Notes under the pieces: generated by a model
Databases searched by the model: none
What the model saw: the letters and a program-made list of their open reading frames with translations, nothing else
What the model was told of the DNA's origin: nothing
NCBI RefSeq assembly: GCF_001424425.1
Contig: NZ_LMPT01000019.1
Span: 1,135,206 to 1,199,205, forward strand
DNA from: Acidovorax sp. Leaf191
Lineage (GTDB): Bacteria > Pseudomonadota > Gammaproteobacteria > Burkholderiales > Burkholderiaceae_C
Direction: 5' to 3'
DNA: 64,000 nucleotides
In this document: piece after piece, positions 1 to 9,181 of the stretch
How the letters are laid out: each line of letters begins with the position of its first letter
Position numbering within the stretch: the stretch's first letter is position 1
Translations under genes and position numbers: made by a program

Positions 1-2690
1 AGCTCCAGCAGCCGGGCCGCCTGCTCGGCGGTCTCCACACCTTCAGCCACCGCATGGCGCTGGAAGGCTGCTGCCAGCGCGACGATGGCGCACACCAGCG
101 TGAGGTCGTCCTCGTCGTCGAGGATGCCGCGCACGAACGACTGGTCGATCTTGATCGTCTCGGCCGGCAGGCTTTTCAGGTACGACAGCGATGAGAACCC
201 GGTGCCGAAGTCGTCCAGCGCAAAGCGCACGCCGAGCGCCTGGCAGCTTTGCATCATGTGGCGCATGTACTGCATGTCTTCCAGCGCGGCGGATTCGAGG
301 ATCTCCAGCTCCAGCCGGGTGGGCGACACCTCGGGGCAGGTGTGGAGGATGTCTTTCAGGCGCTCGACGAAGTTGGGCCGGTGGAAGTGCCGCGCGGAGA
401 TGTTCACGCTGACCTCCCAGAGCATGCCGGCATCGGTCCAGTGGCGCATCTGGGTCAGCGCCTGGCGCAGCACCCATTCGCCCAGCTCCACCTCCAGCTC
501 CGCGTCCTCGATGAGTGGCAGCACATGCTGCGGGCCCAGCAGGCCTTGCTCGGGGTGCTGCCAGCGCAGCAGGGCCTCCAGGCCCAGGATCTCGCCGGTG
601 CGCAGGTGGACCTTGGGCTGGTAGTGCAGCACCAGTTCACCCGCGTGCAGCGCCCGGGCCACGCGGGTCTGGCGGGTGTGCTGGGTCTGCACGGCATGGT
701 CGAGCTGCACGTCGAACACGTGCATCTGGTTGCGCCCGAAACTCTTGGCCTGGCACATCGCCTGGTCGGCATGGCGCAGCAGGGTGTCGGGGTTGGCGTC
801 GTCCTGCGGGAACACCGCCACGCCCACGCTCACGGTGGTGGTGATCACGCGGTCGTCGATGGCGTAGGGCGCTGCCAGCTGCTGCATCAGCACGCGCACG
901 CGGGATTCGACCGCCGGCACGTCGGCCTGCTCGCCCAGCAGCAGCACGAACTCGTCGCCACCCATGCGCGCCACCGCATCCTGCGGCGTGATGAAGGCGC
1001 CCAGGCGCCGGGCGGTTTCTTTCAGAAGGCGGTCGCCCACGCGGTTGCCGTGGGCGTCGTTCACGGCCTGGAAGTGGTCCAGGTCGAGCATGCACACGGC
1101 CAGCAGCAGGCCCTTTTGCCGGGCCACGAAGATCGCGTGGGTCAGCCGCTCGGCCAGCGCGGCGCGGTTGTACAGGCCCGTGAGCGCGTCGTGCCGCGCG
1201 TGCCAGGAGATCTGGTGGCGCAGGTTGCGGGTTTCGGTCACGTCGCGGAACACCAGCACGCAGCCCACGGCCATGCCGTCGCCCTTGCGGATGGCCGAGG
1301 CGGTGTATTCGATGGCGTAGCGCTCGCCGGAGCGGTGGATCAGCAATTCGTGCGTGGCCTGCTGCAGCGCGCCGGGCACGGTGTCGCGCTCCGCGGCCGC
1401 GTTGGCATTGCGGCTGGCCGGGTCTTCGTACAGGCGGAACACGGTGTCCAGCTGCCGGCCCGTGGCCTGGTCGGCGTTGAAGCCGGTCATGAGCTGCGCG
1501 GCCTCGTTGATGGTCTCGATGCAGCCCGCCAGGTCGGTGGTGATCACGCCGTCGCCGATGGACGCGAGGGTGACCTCGGCACGCTCTTTTTCGGCCCGCA
1601 GGGCCTCTTGCGCGCGCTTGCGCTCGGTCACATCCACCAGCGTGCCGATGGTGCCCGCCAGCTCGCCGCTGGTGGTGGTGAACGGCGCCTCGTAGTAGGC
1701 CATGTCCCGCGGCGGGTGGTGGTTGGCCGGGCGGATGCGGATCTCGTTGTCCTGCGCCATCGCGATCTGGGCCGAGCGCTCGGGCGAGAGCTCCGGCGGG
1801 TAGAAGGTGCTGGGCGGCGCGGGGTGCGCCAGGTCCGCCCGGGGCTGGAAGAGCCGCTGCCAGGCGCGGTTCACATCCAGGTAGGCGCCCTTGGGGTCGC
1901 GCACGAACACCGGCAGGGGCAGGGCGTCGATGAGCTGGCGCGTGAAGTGCAGCTGCTCGCTTTGCAGGTGCTGGGTTTCGCGCAGCGACAGCACCAGCGA
2001 CTGCACCTTGCCCGCCATGTCGTTGAAGGTGGCGGCCATGGCGCGCGACTCGAGCGTGCCGGTCACGTCCATGCGGGTGTCCAGACGGCCTTGGCGAAAC
2101 GCGTCGGTGGCCTCGGCCAGGCGGCGCAGCATGCGTGCGTTGGCGCGCAGCAGCAGCGTCAGCAGAAAGAAGATGGTGAAGATGTTCAGCGCCGAGATGC
2201 GCAGCTGCACCAGGACCGTTTTCCAGATCTGGCCCACCAGCGGCTCGGTGTGCAGCGACACCGTCAGGCGCCCGGGTTGTCCCGTCAGGGTGTTCTGCCC
2301 GAACTGCTGCACCAGCGGCCCGATGTCGATCCAGCGGGTGAACCAGTCGGGCGCGAGGGGGGCGGGGCGGGCGCTGGCCACCTGCACCGCCGGCTGGCTG
2401 CCCACGGTCCATTGCAGGGATTGCACGGCCGCCGCAGTCGCCAGGCCTTCCCTGAGCACGATGGCCGCGCCCTCCGCGTCGCCTGGCGGCAGCGCCGACA
2501 GGGCGGGCAGCAGCGAGTCACCCATGCGGCGCAGCTCGCTGGTGGCGTGGCGGCTGGCCTCGGCCGTCTCCGTGGACAGCAGGTAGTGGTAGCGCACGGC
2601 GGTGACCACCAGGATGATCAGCACGATGGGCACGTACAGGCGGGGGTACGTGCCCCGCCAGAGCCAGTTGCTGAGTTTTCCGGTGCGCAT
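1..2690 (-). CDS. Membrane PAS-PAS-GGDEF-EAL cyclic-di-GMP protein (C-terminus beyond window)
   Basis: This is a bifunctional c-di-GMP turnover protein; 896 codons are visible and the reading frame is still open at base 1. It starts at the ATG at 2690. Visible order: TM helix about residues 19-36, a periplasmic segment, TM helix about 164-182, a HAMP-like stretch, two PAS domains (about 260-370 and 385-500), an intact GGDEF motif (about 577-581) within MGGDEFVLLLGE, and an EAL domain with GLEALLRW (EAL about 705-707), DDFGTGFSSL, IKIDQSFV and AEGVET. Both catalytic signatures are conserved, so both cyclase and phosphodiesterase activity are possible. The last few dozen residues of the EAL domain lie off the left edge. 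The sensed ligand is unknown. Confidence 0.93.
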   Translation of the reverse strand, partial: MRTGKLSNWLWRGTYPRLYVPIVLIILVVTAVRYHYLLSTETAEASRHATSELRRMGDSLLPALSALPPGDAEGAAIVLREGLATAAAVQSLQWTVGSQPAVQVASARPAPLAPDWFTRWIDIGPLVQQFGQNTLTGQPGRLTVSLHTEPLVGQIWKTVLVQLRISALNIFTIFFLLTLLLRANARMLRRLAEATDAFRQGRLDTRMDVTGTLESRAMAATFNDMAGKVQSLVLSLRETQHLQSEQLHFTRQLIDALPLPVFVRDPKGAYLDVNRAWQRLFQPRADLAHPAPPSTFYPPELSPERSAQIAMAQDNEIRIRPANHHPPRDMAYYEAPFTTTSGELAGTIGTLVDVTERKRAQEALRAEKERAEVTLASIGDGVITTDLAGCIETINEAAQLMTGFNADQATGRQLDTVFRLYEDPASRNANAAAERDTVPGALQQATHELLIHRSGERYAIEYTASAIRKGDGMAVGCVLVFRDVTETRNLRHQISWHARHDALTGLYNRAALAERLTHAIFVARQKGLLLAVCMLDLDHFQAVNDAHGNRVGDRLLKETARRLGAFITPQDAVARMGGDEFVLLLGEQADVPAVESRVRVLMQQLAAPYAIDDRVITTTVSVGVAVFPQDDANPDTLLRHADQAMCQAKSFGRNQMHVFDVQLDHAVQTQHTRQTRVARALHAGELVLHYQPKVHLRTGEILGLEALLRWQHPEQGLLGPQHVLPLIEDAELEVELGEWVLRQALTQMRHWTDAGMLWEVSVNISARHFHRPNFVERLKDILHTCPEVSPTRLELEILESAALEDMQYMRHMMQSCQALGVRFALDDFGTGFSSLSYLKSLPAETIKIDQSFVRGILDDEDDLTLVCAIVALAAAFQRHAVAEGVETAEQAARLLE

Positions 2691-3017
2691 CGTGTGTGGC
2701 CTTCCCCAAAACCCGAAGGGTAAAAAATTGTTAATTAATTAATTCTTTGTGGGCGAGTCTAGCGCTTCGTGCGGGCGGGGCGCGCGCAGAGCGTGCGATG
2801 GTGTGAGTTTTCGTGAGTATTGGATCTCGTCGGCACGGGCAGCACCCCGCACCAGCGCAATGCGCGCGCTCAGCGTGCGTTGAGAGGCGGTGGGTTCGGG
2901 TCCGCAGAGCGATGGCGGTGATCGCCGTCATCGCCCTTGCTCGGGCGGATGGCGTTGATGGGGGTTGGGGCGCTGATGGAGCGCGGACGCAGCCGCAGGG
3001 CTGCGCCGCCTGGCCGG
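2691..3017. other. Intergenic region upstream of the GGDEF-EAL gene
   Basis: No coding region is supported here. The part next to the GGDEF-EAL start is AT-rich, with a short tandem of TTAA around 2733-2744 that stands out from the GC-rich surroundings and may hold its leftward promoter. A small hairpin, ACCC-GAA-GGGT, lies at about 2711-2721. The long minus-strand frame across this region runs into the alcohol dehydrogenase gene and looks like a shadow. Confidence 0.4.
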
Positions 3018-4154
3018 TCACATCGACTGGGCCAGGATGTCGCGGTATTCCTCGGGCGTGGCCACGCGCGGGTTGGTCTTGTGGCAGTGGTCGGCCATCG
3101 CACCCTTGATGATGTCGTCGAACAGCGCCTCGGTCACGCCCAGGGCGGCCAGGCCCGTGGGCAGGCCCAGGCGGGCGTTCATGTCGCGGATGGCTTCGGG
3201 GATGTCGCCCGCGGCTGCCAGCCCCATGGCGTGGGCCATGCGCTCCAGGCGCCTGTCCTTTTGCACCGACTCGGCGCCCGCATTGAAGCGCACCACGGCC
3301 GGCAGGAACATGGCGTTGAGCGTGCCGTGGTGCAGGCGCGGGTTCACGCCGCCCAGGCTGTGGCTCAGCGAGTGCACCGCGCCCAGGCCTTTCTGGAAGG
3401 CCATCGCGCCCTGCATGCTGGCACTCATCATCTGCAGGCGCGCGTCGCGGTCGCTGCCGTTTTTGGTGGCGGGCTCGATGTGGGCCCAGCCACGGGTGAG
3501 GCCGTCCAGCGCGATGCCGTCGGCCGGCGGGTTGAACGCGGCGGACATGAAGGTTTCCATGCAATGCGCAATCGCATCCATACCGGTAGCAGCGGTCAGC
3601 GCAGGGGGCAGGCCCAGCGTCAGCTCGGGGTCGCAGATGGCGGTCTTGGGCACCAGGTTCCAGGAGTGAAAACCGAGCTTGCGGTGGTCGTCCACGATGA
3701 TGATCGCGCCGCGGGCCACCTCGCTGCCCGTGCCGCTGGTGGTGGGCACGGCGATCAGCGGCGCGGCGCGGTCGGTGATGCGCGGCGAGCCGCCCTCGAT
3801 GGTGGCGTAGTGCGTCAGCGGCCCCTCGTGCGTGGCAGCAATCGCGATGCCCTTGGCGCAGTCGATGGCCGAGCCGCCGCCCACCGCGATCAGGCCGTCG
3901 CAGCCGTGGGCCTTGTACACCTCCACCGCAGCCCGCACGGAAGCCTCGGTGGGGTTGGCGGGGGTCTGGTCGAACACTGCCACGGGCAGGCCGGTCAGCG
4001 CATCCAGCGCCTTTTGCAGCACGCCCGCGGCCTTCACGCCAGGGTCAGTCACCACCAGCGGGCGCGTGATGCCCACGCGCTCGCACTCCTGCTTGAGCAA
4101 CTGGACGGCGCCGAACTCGAACTGGATCTGGGTGACGTAGTAGATGAAAGCCAT
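3018..4154 (-). CDS. Iron-containing alcohol dehydrogenase
   Basis: A 378-residue group III (Fe-dependent) alcohol dehydrogenase. It would oxidise or reduce an alcohol/aldehyde pair with NAD(P) in the cytoplasm; the substrate cannot be told from sequence. The dinucleotide-binding GGGSAIDCAKG and the metal-binding region (HCMETFMS, then HSLSHSLGG and LHHGTLNA, giving the usual Asp/His/His/His set) are all present, and length is normal. The start MAFIYYVTQ at 4154 was chosen because the 27 upstream codons are not family-like. It is divergent from the hydratase-like gene to the right, with a gap of about 165 bp. Confidence 0.9.
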   Translation of the reverse strand: MAFIYYVTQIQFEFGAVQLLKQECERVGITRPLVVTDPGVKAAGVLQKALDALTGLPVAVFDQTPANPTEASVRAAVEVYKAHGCDGLIAVGGGSAIDCAKGIAIAATHEGPLTHYATIEGGSPRITDRAAPLIAVPTTSGTGSEVARGAIIIVDDHRKLGFHSWNLVPKTAICDPELTLGLPPALTAATGMDAIAHCMETFMSAAFNPPADGIALDGLTRGWAHIEPATKNGSDRDARLQMMSASMQGAMAFQKGLGAVHSLSHSLGGVNPRLHHGTLNAMFLPAVVRFNAGAESVQKDRRLERMAHAMGLAAAGDIPEAIRDMNARLGLPTGLAALGVTEALFDDIIKGAMADHCHKTNPRVATPEEYRDILAQSM

Positions 4155-4320
4155 GGTGGTTGCAGAAGTTACGTTTACGATGGATCGCTGAAGCTGTCCG
4201 TTGCCGTGCCTGCGAAGCGAGACGGAGTCGGCCACTGCGCTGTGCGCGGGGCCGCTCTGCGAGGAGCGTGGAGTGCAGGCGCCGGACAGGTTCCAGGCAC
4301 TCTACAACCCGGAGACACCG

Positions 4321-5199
4321 ATGACCACTCAGCAAACCCTCATTTCCCTCGCTCTAGCGGGCGCGTCCGTCGCTTTTGCGACAGTCGCCCAGGCCGAATG
4401 CCTGACCGATGCGCAGGCCTCGGAACTCGTCGCCAACTACTTGGCCAAAACGCCCGCCGCGAACCTGGAGAACCTGTCCGACGCCGACGGTGCCTGCACC
4501 CGCGGCAAGGTCAACCAGCTGCTGGCGCAGCGGCTGGGCAAGGTGGTGGGCTACAAGGCCGGGCTCACCAACCCCGCAGTGCAAAAGCGCTTCAACACCG
4601 ACAAGCCGGTGTGGGGCAAGCTCTACGAAGGCATGATCCTGCCAAGCGGAGCCTCGGTGGACGCGGCCTTCGGTGCCCGCCCGCTGTATGAAGCCGACAT
4701 GCTGGTGCGTGTGAAAAGCGCCGCCATCAACCACGCGAAGACGCCCATGGAGGTGCTCGACGCGGTGGACCAGGTCATCCCCTTCATCGAACTGCCCGAC
4801 CTGCTGGTGCAGGCACCGCCCAAGCTCAACGGCGCGGGTGTGAGCGCCATCAACGTGGGCGCGCGGCTGGGCGTGGCCGGCACGCCGCTGCCGGTGCCTG
4901 CCTACCGGGGCGAGCGCTTTGCGATGCTGCAGGCGCTGGCCGACATGAACGTGTCGCTCACCGACGCCAGCGGCGCGCGCCTGGGCGGCGGCAAGGGCAG
5001 CGACATTCTGGAGCATCCGCTCAATGCCGTCGTGTGGCTGGCCGGCGCCCTGCAGCAAGAGGGCCTGACCATGCAGCCGGGCGACCTCATCAGCCTGGGC
5101 TCGTTCTCGCCGCTGCTGCCGCCCAAGGCCGGCCTGTCGGTCACGGCCACGTACGACGGCCTGCCGGGTGCCGCGCCCGTGCGCCTGAGCTTCAAGTAA
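4321..5199 (+). CDS. Secreted FAA-hydrolase / 2-keto-4-pentenoate hydratase-like protein
   Basis: A 292-residue protein of the MhpD-like hydratase/FAH superfamily. The first 25 residues form a clear Sec signal peptide ending ATVAQA, which is unusual because characterised hydratases of this family are cytosolic enzymes of aromatic meta-cleavage pathways. The core contains VVGYKAGLTN, a region around FIELPD, and NAVVWLA followed by PGDLISLGS, as in hydratases. The start at 4321 is the ATG directly before the signal peptide. The substrate is unknown. It is followed by an esterase and a thioesterase fusion, suggesting a small catabolic cluster, but no ring-cleavage gene is nearby. Confidence 0.8.
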   Translation: MTTQQTLISLALAGASVAFATVAQAECLTDAQASELVANYLAKTPAANLENLSDADGACTRGKVNQLLAQRLGKVVGYKAGLTNPAVQKRFNTDKPVWGKLYEGMILPSGASVDAAFGARPLYEADMLVRVKSAAINHAKTPMEVLDAVDQVIPFIELPDLLVQAPPKLNGAGVSAINVGARLGVAGTPLPVPAYRGERFAMLQALADMNVSLTDASGARLGGGKGSDILEHPLNAVVWLAGALQQEGLTMQPGDLISLGSFSPLLPPKAGLSVTATYDGLPGAAPVRLSFK

Positions 5200-5270
5200 A
5201 AAAGAAACCATGCATGCGCCCGCGCCCCGGCCCGTGCGGGGGAGGGCGCGGCTTTGCCAGAGATTTCCCA

Positions 5271-6236
5271 TTGACCGCTGACCTGAACATCCACCACACC
5301 CGCCTGACCCCCCAGATGCGCAGCGTGCTCGAGCGCATGGCCCGCGCCGGGCACGCGCCGCTGCACACCCGATCGCCCCAGGATGCCCGCGTGGCCTACC
5401 AGGCCGGTGCCGACGTGCTGGAGGTGCCCAAGGCCCAGTTGGCACGCGTCGAAGACCTGACCATCCCGGCCCGCGACGGGTATGCGTTGCCGGTGCGGCT
5501 GTACGCCCCCAGCACGGACGCGGGCCTGCCGCTGCTGCTGTACACGCACGGCGGGGGCTTCACCATCGGCAACATCGCCACGCACGACATCCTGTGCCGT
5601 GAACTCGCGCGGCTGGCCGGGTGCATGGTCGTGTCGCTGGACTACCGGCTGGCGCCCGAGCACCGCTTTCCGGTGGCCAGCAACGACGCCTGGGATGCGC
5701 TGGCCTGGCTGGCTGCGCAGGGGGGCGCATGGGGCGCAGACACCGCCCGCCTGGCCGTGGGCGGCGACAGCGCGGGCGGCACGCTCGCCGCGGTGAACGC
5801 CATCCTGGCGCGCGATGCGGGCCTGCCGCTGGCACTGCAGATGCTGTTCTACCCCGGCTGTGCCGCACACCAGGACACGCCATCGCACACCACGTTCGCG
5901 CGCGGCCTGGTGCTGGAAGAACCCGCCATCAGCTGGTTCTTCGGCCACTACGTGCAAAGCCGCGCCGAGCGCGAGGACTGGCGCTTTGCACCGCTGCTCG
6001 CGCCCGATGTGGATGGCGTGGCGCCCGCCTGGGTGGGCCTGGCCGAGTGCGACCCGCTGGTGGACGAAGGCGTGGACTATGCCGACAAGCTGCGCCTGGC
6101 GGGCGTGCCGGTAGACCTGGAGATCTACCGCGGTGTGACGCACGAATTCATCAAGATGGGCCGCGCCATCCCTGAGGCACGCCAGGCCCATGCCGATGCG
6201 GCGCGCGCACTGCGCAGCGCCTTCGGCCTGGACTGA
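5271..6236 (+). CDS. Alpha/beta hydrolase, HSL-type esterase
   Basis: A 321-residue carboxylesterase of the hormone-sensitive-lipase (type IV) family. The oxyanion-hole motif THGGGF, the nucleophile motif GDSAGG, the Asp in CDPLVDEG and the His in GVTHEFI make a complete Ser-Asp-His triad. No signal peptide is visible, so it is probably cytosolic. The start is uncertain: TTG at 5271 (reading MTADLNIHH) fits homologues and lies 71 bp after the preceding gene, but an internal ATG at 5315 is possible. It sits between the hydratase-like gene and the thioesterase fusion on the same strand and is likely co-transcribed. Confidence 0.85.
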   Translation: MTADLNIHHTRLTPQMRSVLERMARAGHAPLHTRSPQDARVAYQAGADVLEVPKAQLARVEDLTIPARDGYALPVRLYAPSTDAGLPLLLYTHGGGFTIGNIATHDILCRELARLAGCMVVSLDYRLAPEHRFPVASNDAWDALAWLAAQGGAWGADTARLAVGGDSAGGTLAAVNAILARDAGLPLALQMLFYPGCAAHQDTPSHTTFARGLVLEEPAISWFFGHYVQSRAEREDWRFAPLLAPDVDGVAPAWVGLAECDPLVDEGVDYADKLRLAGVPVDLEIYRGVTHEFIKMGRAIPEARQAHADAARALRSAFGLD

Positions 6237-6269
6237 CCCTTCATAACAATCCTTGGAGACAACGACACC

Positions 6270-7127
6270 ATGCAACGCAGTGATTTCCGACTGTTCCACC
6301 GCCTGCGCGTGCGCTGGGCCGAGGTGGACATGCAGAAGATCGTGTTCAACGCCCACTACCTGATGTACATCGACACCGCCATGTCCGACTACTGGCGGGC
6401 GCTGGGGCTGCCTTACGAGAGCAGCATGCACGCCCTGGGCGGCGAGATGTACGTGAAGAAGGCGACGGTGGAATACCACGCGTCGGCACGGCTCGACGAC
6501 ACGCTGGAGGTGGGCCTGAAGTGCGCGCGCATCGGCACCTCGTCCTGCCTGTTCCAGGCGGGCATCTTTAGCGGCGACCGGCTGCTGATATCGGCCGAAC
6601 TGGTCTACGTGTTCGCCGACCCGGCCACGCAGACCTCGCGGCCCGTGCCGCCCGCGCTGCGCGCCATCTTCGACGGCTTCGAGGCCGGCCACGACATGGC
6701 CGAAGTCAAGACCGGCGACTGGAACACGCTGGGCCGTGATGCAGGCCGCGTGCGCACCGATGTGTTCGTGCGCGAGCAGGGCATTCCCGCCGAGATCGAG
6801 GCCGATGCGCTCGATATCTCGGCGCGCCACGCGGTGCTCTACAACCGCCTGGGCATGCCGATTGCCGCGGGGCGCCTGCTGCAGCCCGAGCCCGGCGTCG
6901 GCCGCATCGGCCGCATGGCGGTGGACCGGTCCGTGCGCGGCGGGCGCTGGGGCCGGCAACTGCTGGATGCCCTGGTGGGCGCGGCCAAGGCGCGGGGCGA
7001 CACCGAGGTGCAACTGCACGCCCAGCGCAGCGCCGAAGGGTTTTATCGCCGCGCCGGGTTCAAGGTGGTGGGCCAGCCGTACGAGGAGGCTGGCATTGCC
7101 CACATCGCCATGGCGCAGCGGCTTTAG
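6270..7127 (+). CDS. Acyl-CoA thioesterase (YbgC/4HBT) fused to GNAT acetyltransferase
   Basis: A 285-residue two-domain protein. Residues 1-140 are a hotdog 4-hydroxybenzoyl-CoA thioesterase/YbgC-type domain, with the segment around RVRWAEVDMQKIVFNAHY holding the catalytic Asp position. Residues about 150-285 are a GNAT N-acetyltransferase of the ElaA type, with the acetyl-CoA loop region GRMAVDRSVRGGRWGRQL and SAEGFYRRAGF near the end. Both domains bind acyl-CoA, which suggests linked substrates, but the reaction is unknown. It is preceded by a good ribosome site (TTGGAGAC) and ends just before a bidirectional terminator. Confidence 0.88.
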   Translation: MQRSDFRLFHRLRVRWAEVDMQKIVFNAHYLMYIDTAMSDYWRALGLPYESSMHALGGEMYVKKATVEYHASARLDDTLEVGLKCARIGTSSCLFQAGIFSGDRLLISAELVYVFADPATQTSRPVPPALRAIFDGFEAGHDMAEVKTGDWNTLGRDAGRVRTDVFVREQGIPAEIEADALDISARHAVLYNRLGMPIAAGRLLQPEPGVGRIGRMAVDRSVRGGRWGRQLLDALVGAAKARGDTEVQLHAQRSAEGFYRRAGFKVVGQPYEEAGIAHIAMAQRL

Positions 7128-7197
7128 TGCCCCGCATGGGCACGGCCGTGTCACGGCTGGGTGCGGCGCCTGTGGATGCTATAAAAATATGAGCAGC

Positions 7198-7233
7198 TAC
7201 CGCTCGCCAGACAAGCGGTAGAGCCGTTTTTTT
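7198..7233. terminator. Rho-independent terminator, probably bidirectional
   Basis: The arms TACCGCT (7198-7204) and AGCGGTA (7214-7220) pair perfectly around a 9-nt loop and are followed by GAGCCG and seven Ts. The element lies between two genes that converge (the thioesterase fusion and ygfZ), and the T tract ends at the ygfZ stop codon. An A-rich stretch on the left gives a T tract for the opposite strand. Confidence 0.75.
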
Positions 7234-7234
7234 A

Positions 7235-8149
7235 TCAAATATCGTCGAGCAGTGCGTAAGGCAGGGGCTGCAAGGACAGCGCCACGCCGTCCGCCGCACC
7301 CACCTGCAGGCTGTCCTGCGCGGCTGCGATCTGCAGCGACACGATGGCGTCGACCCCCCCCGCCGGTGCCGCCGCAACCTGCACCACCGTGCCGCACGGC
7401 TGCTCCAGGTCGTTGGTGCTGAACACCTCGGCGCCGACGGCCACTTCGGAGGCAGCGTGGGCCACGTAGGCCCGGCGCTTGAGCGTGCCGCGGAACTGGC
7501 TGCGCGCCACCACTTCCTGGCCGGGGTAGCAGCCCTTCTTGAAGTTCACGCCGCCCACGGATTCGTAGTTCAGCATCTGCGGCACAAAGGCTTCGACCAC
7601 CGGGGTGGTCAGCGTTGCGACGCCGCTTCGGACCTCGCCCCAGGCCCACACCGCCGGGTCGATGGCTGTGCCCGTGGGCGCAGGGTCGGCCACCGGCGCC
7701 ACCCACAGCGCACGGGGCTGGCCGTCGGCGGGGTACAGGTGCACCACCGACGCGGCGCCCACGTCCGCCTTGGTCCAGGCGGGCTGTGCGCCCTGGGGCA
7801 GGGCCGTGACGGCATCGCCCGCCAGGCCGTACAGCGCGAAGTCGGCCGTCGCATCTGTCAGCTTGGCCTTGGCACGCAGCACGAACATCGACAGGCGCTT
7901 GAGGGTGGGGGGCAGCAGGTCGGGGCTGCACAGCAGCAGAATCTCGGTAGCGCTGCGCCTGAAGCCGATGAAGGTGGCCTGCATGCGGCCCTTGGCCGAC
8001 AAAAAGGCCGCCAGGCGGGCCTGGTCGTCGCCCAGCAGGGCGAAATCCTGGGTGAGCTGGCCGTGCAGGAACTTGGCGGCGTCTTCGCCTTCGACGCGAA
8101 TCACGCCCAGGTGGGACAGAGGGGCAATGCCGTTCAGAGGGTGGGTCAT
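7235..8149 (-). CDS. ygfZ: Folate-binding protein YgfZ (Fe-S cluster maintenance)
   Basis: A 304-residue tetrahydrofolate-binding protein of the GcvT-like family. It supports assembly or repair of certain Fe-S enzymes and tRNA modification by MiaB in the cytoplasm. The diagnostic KGCYPGQE motif is present in the second half, and the N-terminal fold matches family length. The start MTHPLNG at 8149 was chosen over 10 upstream codons that overlap mltG. The gene is divergent from mltG with start codons only about 10 bp apart, so the two promoters must intrude into each other's coding sequence. Confidence 0.93.
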   Translation of the reverse strand: MTHPLNGIAPLSHLGVIRVEGEDAAKFLHGQLTQDFALLGDDQARLAAFLSAKGRMQATFIGFRRSATEILLLCSPDLLPPTLKRLSMFVLRAKAKLTDATADFALYGLAGDAVTALPQGAQPAWTKADVGAASVVHLYPADGQPRALWVAPVADPAPTGTAIDPAVWAWGEVRSGVATLTTPVVEAFVPQMLNYESVGGVNFKKGCYPGQEVVARSQFRGTLKRRAYVAHAASEVAVGAEVFSTNDLEQPCGTVVQVAAAPAGGVDAIVSLQIAAAQDSLQVGAADGVALSLQPLPYALLDDI

Positions 8150-8158
8150 CGCTGAATT

Positions 8159-9181
8159 ATGATGCCCGGTTCTACACATACATTCATCAGGGTTGTGCGA
8201 CGTCTACTTGCTTTGATCTTGGTGGTTCTCATAGGTGCCGGTGGTGCCGCCTTCTGGTGGCTGCACCAGCCGCTGGTGACCGGCGGCGAGCCGCTGGAGC
8301 TGGCCATCGAGCCCGGCACCACGCCGCGCGGCATCGCCCGTGATGTGGTGGCCGCGGGTGCGCAGACCGACGCCCGTTTGCTGTACGCCTGGTTCCGCTT
8401 CTCGGGGCAGGACCGTGCGATGAAGGCCGGCAACTACGAAATCCCCCCCGGTACCACGCCGCGCAGCCTGCTCAACAAGCTGGTGCGCGGTGAAGAGTCG
8501 TTGCGGGCACTGACCCTGGTGGAGGGCTGGAACTGGCGCCAGGTGCGCCAGGCGCTGGCCAAGGAAGAGCAGCTCAAGCACGACGCCGCGGCCCTGAGCG
8601 ACGAGGCCCTGATGGCGCAACTGGGCCGCCCGGGCGTCGCACCGGAGGGCCGCTTCTTCCCCGACACGTACGCCTATGCCAAGGGGTCCGGCGAGATCGC
8701 CCTGCTGCGCCGCGCCCTGCACGCCATGGACCGCAAGCTCGAAGCCGCCTGGGCCCAGCGCGCGGCCGACACGCCGCTCAAGTCGGCCGACGAGGCGCTG
8801 GTGCTGGCCAGCATCGTCGAAAAGGAAACCGGCCGCGCCAGCGACCGCGCCCAGATCGCGGGGGTGTTCAGCAACCGGCTGCGCGTGGGCATGCTGCTGC
8901 AGACCGACCCCACCGTCATCTACGGCCTGGGCGAGAAGTTCGACGGCAACCTGCGCAAGCGCGACCTGCTGGCCGACACCCCCTGGAACACCTACACCCG
9001 CGCAGGCCTGCCGCCCACCCCGATTGCCATGCCGGGCAAGGCCGCACTGGTGGCCGCGGTGCAGCCCGAGGCCACGCGTGCGCTGTACTTCGTGGCCAAG
9101 GGCGACGGCACCAGCCACTTCAGCGCCTCGCTCGAAGAACACAACCGCGCCGTGAACCGGTACCAGAGAGGCGGGCAATGA
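8159..9181 (+). CDS. mltG: Endolytic murein transglycosylase MltG
   Basis: A 340-residue inner-membrane protein that cleaves nascent glycan strands and is thought to set glycan chain length. One N-terminal TM helix ([18 protein letters not shown]) is followed by a LysM-like region and the YceG catalytic domain with the conserved Glu in SIVEKETG and the ANTP-like ending [12 protein letters not shown]. Start choices are ATG 8159, ATG 8162 or GTG 8195; a TATGAT sequence at 8157-8162 could act as a -10, which would favour the GTG. Its stop overlaps the tmk start in ATGA, so the two are translationally coupled. Confidence 0.92.
   Translation: MMPGSTHTFIRVVRRLLALILVVLIGAGGAAFWWLHQPLVTGGEPLELAIEPGTTPRGIARDVVAAGAQTDARLLYAWFRFSGQDRAMKAGNYEIPPGTTPRSLLNKLVRGEESLRALTLVEGWNWRQVRQALAKEEQLKHDAAALSDEALMAQLGRPGVAPEGRFFPDTYAYAKGSGEIALLRRALHAMDRKLEAAWAQRAADTPLKSADEALVLASIVEKETGRASDRAQIAGVFSNRLRVGMLLQTDPTVIYGLGEKFDGNLRKRDLLADTPWNTYTRAGLPPTPIAMPGKAALVAAVQPEATRALYFVAKGDGTSHFSASLEEHNRAVNRYQRGGQ

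Noticed and set aside
249-2723. 824-codon open frame on the plus strand
   Set aside because: It is the antisense shadow of the PAS-GGDEF-EAL gene, whose minus-strand frame has clear GGDEF and EAL motifs. The plus frame has low-complexity His/Gln/Arg/Gly composition.
4902-7154. 750-codon open frame on the minus strand
   Set aside because: It is opposite the hydratase-like gene, the esterase and the thioesterase fusion, all of which show family motifs. It arises from high GC content.
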